From NCBI RefSeq assembly GCF_030388245.1, contig NZ_CP098361.1, positions 1,053,001 to 1,117,000 of the forward strand: a DNA stretch of 64,000 bases. The letters are read 5' to 3'. Of the stretch, positions 8,654-21,374 are shown piece after piece. The stretch comes from Paracoccus sp. TOH (GTDB lineage Bacteria; Pseudomonadota; Alphaproteobacteria; Rhodobacterales; Rhodobacteraceae). The notes below the pieces were generated by a model. It was not told the DNA's origin and searched no databases. It saw nothing but the letters and a program-made list of their open reading frames with translations. Position numbers and translations under genes: made by a program. Numbering within the stretch: the first letter of the stretch is position 1; every line of letters starts with the position of its first letter.

Positions 8654-9370
8654 ATGCGAATCCTTCTGGTCGAGGATGATCCAACCACGGCGCGCAGCAT
8701 CGAGCTGATGCTGACCCACGCCAATTACAATGTCTATCGCACCGACATGGGCGAGGAAGGCATCGATCTGGCCAAGCTTTACGACTACGACCTGATCCTG
8801 CTGGATCTGGACCTGCCGGACATGCACGGCATGGAAGTGCTGCGGCAGATTCGCATGTCCCGCGTCGATACGCCGATCCTGATCCTGACCGGCTCGGACG
8901 ACACCGAAAGCAAGCTGCGCGGCTTCGGCTTCGGCGCCGACGATTACATGACCAAGCCCTTCAACCGCGACGAGCTGATCGCCCGCATCCAGGCCATCAT
9001 CCGCCGCTCCAAGGGCCACAGCCAGTCGGTGATCCGCACCGGCGAGATGGTGGTGAACCTGGATGCGCGCTCGGTCGAGGTGGGCGGCCGCCCGGTCAAC
9101 CTGACCGGCAAGGAATACCAGATCTTGGAACTGCTCAGCCTGCGCAAGGGCACCACCTTGACCAAGGAAATGTTCCTGAACCACCTCTATGGCGGCATGG
9201 ACGAGCCCGAGCTGAAGATCATCGACGTCTTCGTCTGCAAGCTGCGCAAGAAGCTGGCTGCGGCGATGCAGGGCGAAAGCCATATCGAGACGGTCTGGGG
9301 CAGGGGATATGTCCTGCGCGACCCGGTGGCCGAGACCCAGAACGCCGAGCGCATGGCCTTGCGCGCCTGA
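8654..9370 (+). CDS. ctrA: Cell cycle response regulator CtrA
   Basis: 238 aa. An OmpR-class response regulator: receiver domain with VEDDP, phospho-acceptor Asp51 in [10 protein letters not shown] and Lys in MTKPF, then a winged-helix DNA-binding domain with the CtrA-diagnostic ends [17 protein letters not shown] and [13 protein letters not shown]. CtrA is the master regulator of cell division and polarity in Caulobacter; in Rhodobacteraceae it mainly controls motility and gene transfer agent genes and is often non-essential. The start ATG follows AAGGGGAC. It stands next to sciP with candidate CtrA boxes between them. Confidence 0.97.
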   Translation: MRILLVEDDPTTARSIELMLTHANYNVYRTDMGEEGIDLAKLYDYDLILLDLDLPDMHGMEVLRQIRMSRVDTPILILTGSDDTESKLRGFGFGADDYMTKPFNRDELIARIQAIIRRSKGHSQSVIRTGEMVVNLDARSVEVGGRPVNLTGKEYQILELLSLRKGTTLTKEMFLNHLYGGMDEPELKIIDVFVCKLRKKLAAAMQGESHIETVWGRGYVLRDPVAETQNAERMALRA

Positions 9371-13839
<4,469 letters not shown>

Positions 13840-13854
13840 GGATATTCGCATAAT

Positions 13855-13907
13855 GTTCCTAAAAAGTTCTTTACTTCGTTCGCAGTTCATGAGAACAAAC
13901 CATAAAC
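13855..13907 (+). promoter_or_regulatory. LexA (SOS) operator region: perfect GTTC-N7-GTTC plus degenerate GAAC-N7-AAAC
   Basis: At 13855-13869 the sequence GTTCCTAAAAAGTTC matches the alphaproteobacterial LexA box GTTC-N7-GTTC exactly. A second copy in reverse orientation, GAACAAACCATAAAC (13893-13907), has one mismatch to GAAC-N7-GAAC. Further GTTC tetramers lie at 13878 and 13885 and a GAAC at 13908. The whole cluster is in the 85-bp gap between the recG stop and a 31-codon membrane-peptide gene. LexA binding is inferred from the motif. Confidence 0.7.
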
Positions 13908-13924
13908 GAACTGTGGAGAGACCC

Positions 13925-14020
13925 ATGACCCGCGAATCCCTCTCTGACCTGCTCGGCACCATCGCGATTTCGGTGACCGCGATCATCCTGTTTTCGCTGC
14001 CCTCGATCCTGGCGGCCTGA
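13925..14020 (+). CDS. 31-aa single-pass membrane peptide, putatively LexA-regulated
   Basis: An ATG with a GGAGAG ribosome binding site 5 bp upstream opens a 31-residue frame: a polar head (MTRESLSD), then an almost uninterrupted hydrophobic stretch LLGTIAISVTAIILFSLPS ending in ILAA. It predicts one inner-membrane helix and little else. The gene has its own putative LexA operator and a strong terminator 75 bp downstream, so it looks like an independent transcription unit. I know no named family for it. By size, hydrophobicity and SOS context it resembles TisB-class peptides, which depolarise the membrane, but it could also be a small regulator of a membrane complex. The function is unknown. 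Confidence 0.65.
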   Translation: MTRESLSDLLGTIAISVTAIILFSLPSILAA

Positions 14021-14094
14021 TCTTACTGCCCCGCGCAATCGACGGCCCTTCGCCTGGGGCCGGACCATTCCCCCGGACGATCATGCGCGCAACT

Positions 14095-14125
14095 GCCGGT
14101 CCCTTGTGGGCCGGCTTTTCTTTTT
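14095..14125 (+). terminator. Rho-independent terminator after the 31-aa peptide gene
   Basis: Stem GCCGG(T)CCC paired with GGGCCGGC, loop TTGT (14095-14115), followed by TTTTCTTTTT (14116-14125). An additional hairpin CGGCCC/GGGCCG lies just upstream at 14043-14062 and would form in the same transcript. Confidence 0.8.
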
Positions 14126-14162
14126 CCGCCTCCGGCGGGGGTATTGGGGCAACAGAGAACGG

Positions 14163-14600
14163 TCAGGCCGGCGAGGCGTCGATGGCGCCCAGCAGCGCCT
14201 CCCAGGCCAGCAGGATCGAGGCGTGGCGGTTCGGGAATTCCCGGGCGGGCAGCAGCGCCTCGAGTTCCTCGAAGGGCGGCGCCGGGGCGGGGCCGTCGGA
14301 TTTCAGCATGGCCTGCAATGCGTCGCGGGCGCTTGCGATCTCGTCGCGGGTGCGGCCGAGCGCCGTGCGGCCCAATACCCCGGCCGAGGCCTGGCCCAGG
14401 GCACAGGCCCGCACCTCCTGCGCGAATTCGGCGACCCGGCCGTCGTGCATCACCACATGCGCCGTCACCGAGGAGCCGCATTGCGGCGAGCGGCGGTGCG
14501 CGCTGCCCGTGGCGTGATCGAGCTTGCCCAGATGCGGAATGTCCGAGGCCAGCGCCAGGATGCGCCGCGAGTAGAGCTGCATCAGGTCGCTGTCGGCCAT
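14163..14600 (-). CDS. IscU/NifU/SufU-like iron-sulfur scaffold family protein
   Basis: 145 aa from the ATG at 14600. The family pattern is visible: a first cysteine (Cys41) in SPQCGSSV, a second (Cys66) in VRACALGQASA, and a C-terminal helix reading LLAWEALLGAI. IscU-type scaffolds normally use three cysteines plus an Asp or His to hold a nascent Fe-S cluster; here the third position reads NRHASILLAW, so that cysteine is missing. It may act as a cluster carrier or in another role. It is divergent from hisI. The family call is good; activity as a scaffold is uncertain. Confidence 0.78.
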   Translation of the reverse strand: MADSDLMQLYSRRILALASDIPHLGKLDHATGSAHRRSPQCGSSVTAHVVMHDGRVAEFAQEVRACALGQASAGVLGRTALGRTRDEIASARDALQAMLKSDGPAPAPPFEELEALLPAREFPNRHASILLAWEALLGAIDASPA

Positions 14601-14659
14601 GGCTTTTCCCTTGCTGCTGTCGGGATTAGATAGGTGCGGCAAACCCGAAAGGAAAGCCG

Positions 14660-15019
14660 ATGTTCGACCCTGCCAGCCTGAAATATGACGCGAACGGGCT
14701 GATTCCCGCCATCGCGCAGGATCATCGCAGCGGCGAGGTGCTGATGATGGCCTGGATGAACGCGGAATCGCTGCGCCGGACGCTGGATTCGGGACAGGTG
14801 ACCTATTGGTCGCGCTCGCGCCAGGGCTTCTGGGCCAAGGGCGAAAGTTCGGGCCATGTGCAGAGGCTGGTCGAACTGCGGCTGGATTGCGACCGCGACT
14901 GTCTGCTGCTGCTGGTCGACCAGCATGGGCCGGCCTGCCACACCAACCGGCGCAGTTGCTTCTATACCGCGATCCGCGACGGGCGCGAGGTGGAGATCAT
15001 GGCGCCGTCAGAAGCCTAG
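14660..15019 (+). CDS. hisI: Phosphoribosyl-AMP cyclohydrolase
   Basis: 119 aa, the monofunctional HisI length (no HisE fusion). Conserved segments are [16 protein letters not shown], the [17 protein letters not shown] substrate loop, [14 protein letters not shown] (zinc cysteine) and [13 protein letters not shown] with further zinc ligands. It opens the purine ring of PR-AMP in histidine biosynthesis. No other his genes are in the window. Its 3' end overlaps the convergent gluQRS gene by 12 bp. Confidence 0.96.
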   Translation: MFDPASLKYDANGLIPAIAQDHRSGEVLMMAWMNAESLRRTLDSGQVTYWSRSRQGFWAKGESSGHVQRLVELRLDCDRDCLLLLVDQHGPACHTNRRSCFYTAIRDGREVEIMAPSEA

Positions 15020-15871
15020 CTGGCGGCGGATCTGCGCGGCGCTGATGCCCTCGTCGCGGAACAGCTTCAGCGCCCGGGCATCGTCGCGTTTGGCCAGTCG
15101 CTTGCCGTCTGCGTCCCGGATCAGCCGGTGATGGTGGTAGCGTGGCGTCGAAAGTTCTAGCAATTTCTGAAGAATGATATGGATCCACGTTGAATCCAAA
15201 AGATCTTTTCCACGCGTCACCAGGGTGATGCCTTGGGCGGCGTCGTCCACCACCACCGCAAGGTGGTAACTGGTGCCCATGCCGCGCCGGGCCAGCACCA
15301 CATCGCCGACCCCGGCGATGAAGTCCTGCGCGCTTAGCCGGTGCGGCAGGCCGGGGGCGATGTTCTCGTCCAGAAAGGCGATCTCGTCGAGGCCCAGATG
15401 CTCCAGCGCGCGGGCGGCGTTCAGGCGGATGGCCTCCTCTGGCCCGGCCTCGGCCATGCGGCGGTGGCGGCAGGTGCCGGGATAGACCGGGCCGTCCGGG
15501 CCGACCACCTGCGCCGCGTCCTCTTGCGGTGCCGCGAGCGCGGCGCGGATGTCGGCGCGGCGGCACCGACAGGGATAGGTCAGCCCCATTGCCGCCAGCC
15601 GGTCCAGGGCCACCTGATAGGCCGGCAGGCGTTCGGACTGGCGCATGACCGGTCGCGGCCAGTCAAGGCCCAGCCAGCGCAGATCCTCGGCGATCAGCAC
15701 CTCGTATTCCGGGCGGCAGCGGCTTTGGTCGATATCCTCGATGCGCAGCAGGAACTGGCCGGGATCGGCCAGCCGCGCCGCGGTCAGCGCCGCGAAGGCA
15801 TGGCCCAGATGCAGGGGGCCGGTCGGCGAGGGGGCGAACCGGGTCCGGTTCAAGCCTGCCCCGCAAGCCAT
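15008..15871 (-). CDS. gluQ: Glutamyl-queuosine tRNA(Asp) synthetase
   Basis: 287 aa, about the length of a GluRS catalytic core without an anticodon-binding domain, which defines GluQRS. The HIGH-type motif is HLGHA (21-25), the zinc-binding segment includes CRCR, and the KMSKS equivalent is KRLAKRDD. The enzyme glutamylates queuosine at position 34 of tRNA-Asp. It starts inside the end of trmFO (22-bp overlap), so both tRNA-modifying genes are probably on one transcript, with trmFO first. Confidence 0.92.
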   Translation of the reverse strand: MACGAGLNRTRFAPSPTGPLHLGHAFAALTAARLADPGQFLLRIEDIDQSRCRPEYEVLIAEDLRWLGLDWPRPVMRQSERLPAYQVALDRLAAMGLTYPCRCRRADIRAALAAPQEDAAQVVGPDGPVYPGTCRHRRMAEAGPEEAIRLNAARALEHLGLDEIAFLDENIAPGLPHRLSAQDFIAGVGDVVLARRGMGTSYHLAVVVDDAAQGITLVTRGKDLLDSTWIHIILQKLLELSTPRYHHHRLIRDADGKRLAKRDDARALKLFRDEGISAAQIRRQLGF

Positions 15872-17190
15872 TGCTGAAAATCGGCTTTCGCGCGGTCTGT
15901 ATAGGCCGGGTAGCGGTCCTTGCGGCCCTTGCGGCCGCCCCGCATCGCGTCGAGCGGCGGATAGAGGCCGAAATTCACGTTCATCGGTTGGAAGGTCTTG
16001 GCATCCGCGCCGCCGGTGATGTGGTTGACCAGCGCCCCCATCGAGGTGGTGGCGGGCGGCGGCGGCAGGTCGCGCCCCAGCGCCTCGGCCGCGGCCATGC
16101 GGCCGGCGAGCAGGCCCATGGCGGCGGATTCGACATAGCCCTCGACCCCAGTCACCTGGCCGGCGAAGCGCAGGTTCGGCCGCGCGCGCAGCCGCAGCCG
16201 GTCGTCGATCAGCCGCGGCGAGTTCAGGAAGCTGTTGCGGTGAATGCCGCCCAGACGCGCGAAACTGGCGTTCTGCAATCCTGGAATCTTCCTGAAAACA
16301 TCGGTTTGCGAACCATATTTCATCTTGGTCTGGAAGCCGACGATATTATAGAGCGTCCCCAGCGCATTGTCGCGGCGCAGTTGCACCACAGCATAGGGCT
16401 TTTCGGTGGGGTTGTGCGCATTGGTCAGGCCCACGGGTTTCATCGGTCCGTGGCGCAGGGTTTCACGGCCGCGCTCGGCCATGACCTCGATCGGCAGGCA
16501 GCCATCGAAATAGCCGGCCGTCTCGCCCTCGTGGAACTCGGTCTTTTCCGCCGCCAGCAGCGCGTCGATGAAGCCTTCGTAATCGGCGCGGGTCATCGGG
16601 CAGTTGATATAGGCGGTCCGCTCTTCCTCGGTCTCGCCCTTGTCGTAGCGGCTTTGCCGCCAGCAGATCGACATGTCGATGCTTTCGGCATGGACGATGG
16701 GGGCGATGGCGTCGAAGAAGGCCAGCGAGCCTTCCCCGGTCAGGCTGCGGATCGACTGGCCGAGCGCCGCGGAGGTCAGCGGGCCGGTGGCGACGATCCA
16801 GCGGCCCTCGGCGGGCAGCGCGGTCACCTCGCCCGGCGCGAAGCTGACCAGCGGCTCGTCGCGCAGCGCCTGGGTCACGGCCTGCGAGAAGGCGTCGCGG
16901 TCGACGGCCAGCGCCCCGCCGGCGGGCAGGCGATGGCGCTCGGCCATGGCCATGATCAACCCATCGGCCGCCCGCATCTCCCAATGCAGTTGGCCGACGG
17001 CGTTCATGCGGTCGTCGTCCGAGCGGAAGCTGTTCGAGCAGACCATCTCGGCGCAGTCGCCGGTGCGGTGGGCGAAGGTCGCGACCTGGGGCCGCATCTC
17101 GTGCAGCACCACCGGCACGCCGGCGCGGGCGATCTGCCAGGCGGCCTCGGATCCGGCAAGGCCGGCGCCGATGATATGGATCGGTTCCAT
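15850..17190 (-). CDS. trmFO: Methylenetetrahydrofolate-tRNA-(uracil-5-)-methyltransferase TrmFO
   Basis: 446 aa. The N-terminus has the FAD-binding motif [14 protein letters not shown] (8-21). TrmFO-specific stretches include [28 protein letters not shown] and [11 protein letters not shown]. It forms m5U54 in the T loop of tRNA from methylene-THF and FADH2; the window's tRNA-Val carries a T at that position as a possible substrate. It has no overlap with the upstream rplY gene, from which a terminator separates it; gluQRS follows directly. Confidence 0.96.
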   Translation of the reverse strand: MEPIHIIGAGLAGSEAAWQIARAGVPVVLHEMRPQVATFAHRTGDCAEMVCSNSFRSDDDRMNAVGQLHWEMRAADGLIMAMAERHRLPAGGALAVDRDAFSQAVTQALRDEPLVSFAPGEVTALPAEGRWIVATGPLTSAALGQSIRSLTGEGSLAFFDAIAPIVHAESIDMSICWRQSRYDKGETEEERTAYINCPMTRADYEGFIDALLAAEKTEFHEGETAGYFDGCLPIEVMAERGRETLRHGPMKPVGLTNAHNPTEKPYAVVQLRRDNALGTLYNIVGFQTKMKYGSQTDVFRKIPGLQNASFARLGGIHRNSFLNSPRLIDDRLRLRARPNLRFAGQVTGVEGYVESAAMGLLAGRMAAAEALGRDLPPPPATTSMGALVNHITGGADAKTFQPMNVNFGLYPPLDAMRGGRKGRKDRYPAYTDRAKADFQQWLAGQA

Positions 17191-17244
17191 GCGTTTCCCC
17201 TTCGCGTCAGGCGCGATGTCCTAGCAACCGCCGGGCCTTCAGGC

Positions 17245-17278
17245 AAGAGAAAGGGCGGCGCCCGCAAGGGTGCCGCCC
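17245..17278 (-). terminator. Terminator of rplY
   Basis: An 11-bp GC stem (17253-17263 with 17268-17278, loop GCAA on the plus strand, one mismatch in minus-strand RNA) is followed on the minus strand by TTTCTCTT. It lies between the rplY stop and the trmFO start. Confidence 0.7.
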
Positions 17279-17305
17279 GTCGTGATTCGCTGCTTGGACC
17301 CGCGA

Positions 17306-17932
17306 TCAGGCCTCGGCGGCTTCGCCTTCGGCAGCAGTCTCCTCGTTATCGGCCGAGCGCAGGCCCGAGGGCGCGGCGATGTTGGCGATGACGAAATTGC
17401 GGTCGATGGTCGGCTTCACGCCGGCCGGCAGCACCACGTCCTCGATGTGGATGGTGTCGCCGATCTGCTTGCCGGTCAGGTCCACGGTGATCTGCTCGGG
17501 GATGTCCGAGGCGGTCACGACCAGCTCGACCTCGGGGCGCACCACGACCAGCGTGCCGCCGCGCTTGAGGCCGGGGGCGGCGTCGTGGTTTTCGAAGTTC
17601 ACGTGGATGAACAGGTTCACGCGGGTGTTGCGGTGCAGGCGCATGAAGTCGATATGCGTCGGCAGATCCTTGACCACGTCGCGCTGGACGCCGCGGCAGA
17701 CGACGCGCACGTCGTCCTGGCCCTCGACCTTCAGGTTCCACAGCGTGGACATGAAGCGGCCGGCGCGCAGCTTGGTCAGCAGCGAGTTGAACTCGATTTG
17801 GATCGGCTGCGGCTCTTTGCCGTCGCCATAAACGATGCCGGGCACCTTGCCTTCGCGGCGAGCTTGGCGGGCGGCCCCCTTGCCTGTCCCCGCGCGTGCC
17901 TCGGCCACCAGATCCGGGATCTCTTTGGCCAT
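17306..17932 (-). CDS. rplY: 50S ribosomal protein L25/general stress protein Ctc
   Basis: 208 aa from the ATG at 17932 (protein begins [13 protein letters not shown]). It has the 5S-rRNA-binding L25 domain ([20 protein letters not shown]) and a C-terminal TL5 beta domain, as in the long Ctc form, then an acidic tail rich in Glu and Ala. L25 binds 5S rRNA in the large subunit. In many alphaproteobacteria pth (peptidyl-tRNA hydrolase) follows rplY; here trmFO follows instead. Confidence 0.95.
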   Translation of the reverse strand: MAKEIPDLVAEARAGTGKGAARQARREGKVPGIVYGDGKEPQPIQIEFNSLLTKLRAGRFMSTLWNLKVEGQDDVRVVCRGVQRDVVKDLPTHIDFMRLHRNTRVNLFIHVNFENHDAAPGLKRGGTLVVVRPEVELVVTASDIPEQITVDLTGKQIGDTIHIEDVVLPAGVKPTIDRNFVIANIAAPSGLRSADNEETAAEGEAAEA

Positions 17933-18112
17933 GATGGTATTCCTTTGGTTGTGGTTTGCGGCCATCCTCCAAGGGTGCATGGCCGAAGACGGGCCTATAG
18001 CGCGACGTCATTCGGTTGTGAAGTGGAAAAAGCCTAGCATGCGACACGAAAAACCCTTGCCAGAAGCACGGAGAGGTAGCAAAGCAGTTCAAGTCGTGCC
18101 GGGGTTCGCGAG

Positions 18113-19105
18113 TTGCACCGTATACATTCACTGGACTATCTGAAGCTGGGTCTGGCCGTTCTGGTTGCCTTTGGCCATACCTACTGGCTGCAGGTCAACA
18201 TGACGCCCTATCTCTACATGGTCGGGAACGGGCTGATGCGGGCCATGGTGCCGACCTTCTGCATCGTGGCCGGCTATTTCCTCTATTCGGCGGTGGCCCG
18301 CGACAAGGGCGGCAAGTGGCTGTGGCGGGTGACGGCGCTTTACGGTTTCTGGATGGCGGTCTATCTGCCTTTCTGGCTGAACGAGGTGCACGGTCCGGTC
18401 TCGCTGGTCAAGACCCTGGCCTGGGGCTATTTCCACCTGTGGTTCATGGCCGGCATCCTGGTCGCCGGGGCGGTGATCCTGTTGCTGCGCGGCTTTGCCC
18501 GCAGGATCGCGCCGGCCTATGAATATCGTATCCTGATGGCGGCGGCGGTGGTCTGCGCGCTGATCGGCGTGGTGCTGCAATATGTCAGCCTGTCGGGGAT
18601 CATGCATATCGGCGTGAAGAAGTTCTCGAACGGCCTGTTCATGTGCTTTCCCTTCGTCGCCATCGGCTATCTCTGCGGGCGGCGGGTGGCGCGGCTGGGA
18701 ATGCCGGGCCTTCCGGGGCGCTGGCTGGTTCTGGCCCTGACCGCCATCGGGCTGGGGCTGTTGATGGCCGAGGCGTGGCTGGTCCAGGCCTGGCGCAGCG
18801 ATCAGGTGATGCTGGACATTCCCGCCAGTTCCTATGTCGCGGCGCCGGCGCTGTTCATCGCCACCCTGGGCACGGCCATGCCGGCGCCGCCGCTTCGGCT
18901 CGACCCGATTTCGGCTTCGATCTATTTCATGCATGTGCTGGCGCTGCATCTGGCGCGCTCGCTGGGCTTTCAGGATCTGGGCGAGCTGATGCTGTTCGCG
19001 GTCGGGTTGCCGACCCTGGCGGCGCTGCTGCTGCAGCGGCTGCCGATTCCCGGCTTCGGCAAGCCGAAACATCGCTACGACGCGCAGCGCGGCCCCCGCG
19101 CCTGA
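18113..19105 (+). CDS. Acyltransferase-3 family membrane protein
   Basis: 330 aa with about ten predicted transmembrane helices. The N-terminal HSLDYLKLGLAVLVAFGHTYW contains the His of the acyltransferase-3 (OatA/NodX-like) family, and a later ISASIYFMHVLALHLARS matches the family's last conserved helices. These proteins O-acylate extracellular polysaccharides, lipids or peptidoglycan. The start is a TTG at 18113, the only plausible one keeping this motif; GAGAGG lies well upstream, so the start is uncertain. No polysaccharide genes are adjacent, so the acceptor is unknown. Confidence 0.8.
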   Translation: MHRIHSLDYLKLGLAVLVAFGHTYWLQVNMTPYLYMVGNGLMRAMVPTFCIVAGYFLYSAVARDKGGKWLWRVTALYGFWMAVYLPFWLNEVHGPVSLVKTLAWGYFHLWFMAGILVAGAVILLLRGFARRIAPAYEYRILMAAAVVCALIGVVLQYVSLSGIMHIGVKKFSNGLFMCFPFVAIGYLCGRRVARLGMPGLPGRWLVLALTAIGLGLLMAEAWLVQAWRSDQVMLDIPASSYVAAPALFIATLGTAMPAPPLRLDPISASIYFMHVLALHLARSLGFQDLGELMLFAVGLPTLAALLLQRLPIPGFGKPKHRYDAQRGPRA

Positions 19106-19124
19106 GCGTGGCGGCGGGCGCCGC

Positions 19125-20288
19125 TCAGGCCCAGGGTTGCAGGAAATCCGGCGGGATCAGCAAGTTCTGCCGCCCCAGCGCCGTCACGTCGCGTTCGCCG
19201 CACAGCGCCATGGTCACGTCCAGCTCGTTGCGGATGATCTCCAGCGCCCGGGTCACTCCGGCCTCGCCCATGGCGCCGAGCCCGTAGATATAGGCGCGGC
19301 CGATATGGGCGGCATGCGCCCCCAGCGCCAGCGCCTTCAGCACGTCCTGGCCCGAGCGGATGCCGCTGTCGAGATGGATCTCGACCTGGTCGCCGACCGC
19401 CTGCACGATCTCGGGTAGCATGCGGATCGCGCTGACCGCGCCGTCCAGTTGCCGGCCGCCGTGGTTGCTGACGATGATCGCATCGGCGCCGAAGCCGGCG
19501 GCCATGCGGGCGTCCTCGGGGTCGTTGATGCCCTTCAGGATCAGCTTGCCGCCCCAGAGGTCGCGGATGCGGGCGATCTTGTCCCAATCGAGCTGCGGGT
19601 CGAACTGCTCGGCCGTCCAGCTCGACAGCGACGAGGTGTCGCCCACGCCCTTGGCATGGCCGACGATATTGCCGAAGAAGCGGCGCTTGGTCCGCAGCAT
19701 CCCGATGCCCCAGCGCCATTTCGTCGCCAGGTCCAGCAGGACCGGCAGCGTCAGCTTCGGCGGCGCCGACAGGCCGTTCTTCAGATCCTTGTGGCGCTGG
19801 CCGAGGATCTGCAGGTCCAGCGTCAGCACCAGTGCCGAGCACCGGGCGCGCCGGGCCCGCTCGATGATCGCCTCGAGGAATTCCTGGTCGCGCATCACAT
19901 AGAGCTGGAACCAGAACGGCGCCTGCACCGCCTCGGCCACATCCTCGAGCGAGCAGATCGACATGGTGGACAGCGTGTAGGGCACGCCGAAATCCCGCGC
20001 CGCCCGCGCCGCCTTGATCTCGCCGTCGGCGCATTGCATGCCGGTCATCCCGACCGGGGCCAGTGCCACCGGCATGGCCACCTCTTGGCCGATCATCGTG
20101 CTTTTGGTGGTGCGGCCGGTCATGTCCACCGCGACCCGCTGGCGCAGCTTGATGCGCTGGAAATCCGTGCAGTTCTCGCGGAAGGTGCTTTCGGTATAGC
20201 TGCCGCTTTCCGCGTAGTCGTAGAACATGCGCGGCGCGCGCCGACGATAGAGCGTCTTCAGATCGTCGATGCAGGTGATGGCCGGCAT
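19125..20288 (-). CDS. lldD: FMN-dependent alpha-hydroxy-acid oxidoreductase (L-lactate dehydrogenase LldD type)
   Basis: 387 aa from the ATG at 20288, which has a GAGGAG ribosome binding site; the long upstream frame is noncoding. The FMN barrel is seen in PVALAPVGMTGMQ, the catalytic His in SNHGGRQLDGA and the phosphate-binding end HIGRAYIYGLGAMGEAG. The LldD subfamily oxidises L-lactate to pyruvate and reduces the quinone pool at the membrane. It follows a small lipoprotein gene by 10 bp and ends close to the acyltransferase gene. A divergent TetR gene may regulate the pair. Confidence 0.88.
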   Translation of the reverse strand: MPAITCIDDLKTLYRRRAPRMFYDYAESGSYTESTFRENCTDFQRIKLRQRVAVDMTGRTTKSTMIGQEVAMPVALAPVGMTGMQCADGEIKAARAARDFGVPYTLSTMSICSLEDVAEAVQAPFWFQLYVMRDQEFLEAIIERARRARCSALVLTLDLQILGQRHKDLKNGLSAPPKLTLPVLLDLATKWRWGIGMLRTKRRFFGNIVGHAKGVGDTSSLSSWTAEQFDPQLDWDKIARIRDLWGGKLILKGINDPEDARMAAGFGADAIIVSNHGGRQLDGAVSAIRMLPEIVQAVGDQVEIHLDSGIRSGQDVLKALALGAHAAHIGRAYIYGLGAMGEAGVTRALEIIRNELDVTMALCGERDVTALGRQNLLIPPDFLQPWA

Positions 20289-20298
20289 TGGGGTCTCC

Positions 20299-20649
20299 TC
20301 AGTTCGGCGCGGCTTCGGGCGCGCAATCGGCATCGTCCGGGGCGCAGTCGTCCAGCGGGCGTTCGGACAGCGCCCTGGCGCGGGCGCGCAGCGCCTCGGC
20401 CCGGCGGCGCAGCTCGGCATCGTTGGCGACCTGACCCGATCCGGCGCGGCCCGCCAGACCCTGCGCCCGCGCATCCAGCGCCGCCGTGGCGGCCTCGGGG
20501 TCGTTGGCGGCATCCGCGGCATGGCCGGGCAGGCTGGGCGGCGCCAGCAGCCGGTCGGTGGGCATGAGCGCGGGATAGTCGCTGGTGTCGTCGCCGCATG
20601 CGGCCAGCGCCGCCAGCGCCAGCGCGCCGCAAATCTTCGCCAGGCTCAT
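20299..20649 (-). CDS. Small predicted lipoprotein of unknown function
   Basis: 116 aa from the ATG at 20649. The N-terminus is a lipoprotein signal with lipobox LAAC (Cys18). The mature protein is Ala-, Asp- and Pro-rich, with a predicted helix rich in Ala and Arg (AELRRRAEALRARARALSER) and a Cys-containing acidic end (DDCAPDDADCAPEAAPN) where two cysteines could pair. Located 10 bp upstream of lldD on the same strand, so very likely cotranscribed. No family is recognised; a role with the membrane lactate dehydrogenase is only suggested by position. Confidence 0.7.
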   Translation of the reverse strand: MSLAKICGALALAALAACGDDTSDYPALMPTDRLLAPPSLPGHAADAANDPEAATAALDARAQGLAGRAGSGQVANDAELRRRAEALRARARALSERPLDDCAPDDADCAPEAAPN

Positions 20650-20749
20650 CCCGTCCCCCTGAACTTTCACGGCCGGACCATAGGGCGGGGCGAGCCCCGG
20701 GGGCAAGATGCGCTCTTTCCTTGCGCGGCGGCGCCTCCTAGAAGGCGGC

Positions 20750-21358
20750 ATGGCAAGAACCCAGGGCTCACGGGCAGAGATCACCGGACCGCTGATCCGC
20801 GACACGGCGCGCACGCTGTTCGCGCGCCACGGCTATGCGGCGGTCTCGATGCGGCAGATCGCGGCCGAGGTCGGCGTGCAGGTCGGCGCGCTCTATGCCT
20901 ATACCGCCGACAAGCAGGCGTTGCTGGTCGACCTGCTGCGGGTGCATATGGAGGAGCTGCTGGCCGCCTGGCACGACGATCCGGCGCGTCCGGCGCTGGA
21001 GCGGCTGGAGGCTTTCCTGCGCTTTCACATCCAGACCAGCCTGCAGCGGCCCGAAGCGGTGTTCCTGTCCTATATGGAATTGCGCAACCTGACGCCGGAC
21101 AACCGCGCCGAGATCGCCGGCCTGCGCCGCCGCTACGAGGACGCGCTGGAGGCGATCCTGATCGCCGGCGAGGCCGAGGGCTCGATGACGGTGCCCGATA
21201 CGCGGCTGGCCACCATGGCGCTGATCGCCATGCTGACCGGCGTCACCAACTGGTACCGCGAGGGCGGGCGGCTGGACCAGGAGCGCGTGGTCGCGGTCTA
21301 TTGGGATCTGGTGCGTGGCGCCGTCGGTGCGAATCCCCTTTTCAACCGGCGGTCCTGA
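20750..21358 (+). CDS. TetR/AcrR family transcriptional regulator
   Basis: 202 aa from the ATG at 20750 (GAAGG upstream); an ATG at 20708 would add 14 residues. The N-terminal helix-turn-helix is typical of TetR: ARTLFARHGYAAVSMRQIA followed by VGVQVGALYAYTADKQALL. The C-terminal ligand domain is helical. It is divergent from the lipoprotein-lldD unit (100 bp between starts), the classic arrangement for a local repressor, and is followed by dnaG after 16 bp. The effector is unknown. Confidence 0.88.
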   Translation: MARTQGSRAEITGPLIRDTARTLFARHGYAAVSMRQIAAEVGVQVGALYAYTADKQALLVDLLRVHMEELLAAWHDDPARPALERLEAFLRFHIQTSLQRPEAVFLSYMELRNLTPDNRAEIAGLRRRYEDALEAILIAGEAEGSMTVPDTRLATMALIAMLTGVTNWYREGGRLDQERVVAVYWDLVRGAVGANPLFNRRS

Positions 21359-21374
21359 TCCGATATAGGATGGC

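Noticed and set aside
14021..14162. An antisense RNA antitoxin (IstR-like) opposite the 31-aa peptide gene
   Set aside because: I see no minus-strand promoter or terminator pair in this gap; only the plus-strand terminator and one additional hairpin are evident.
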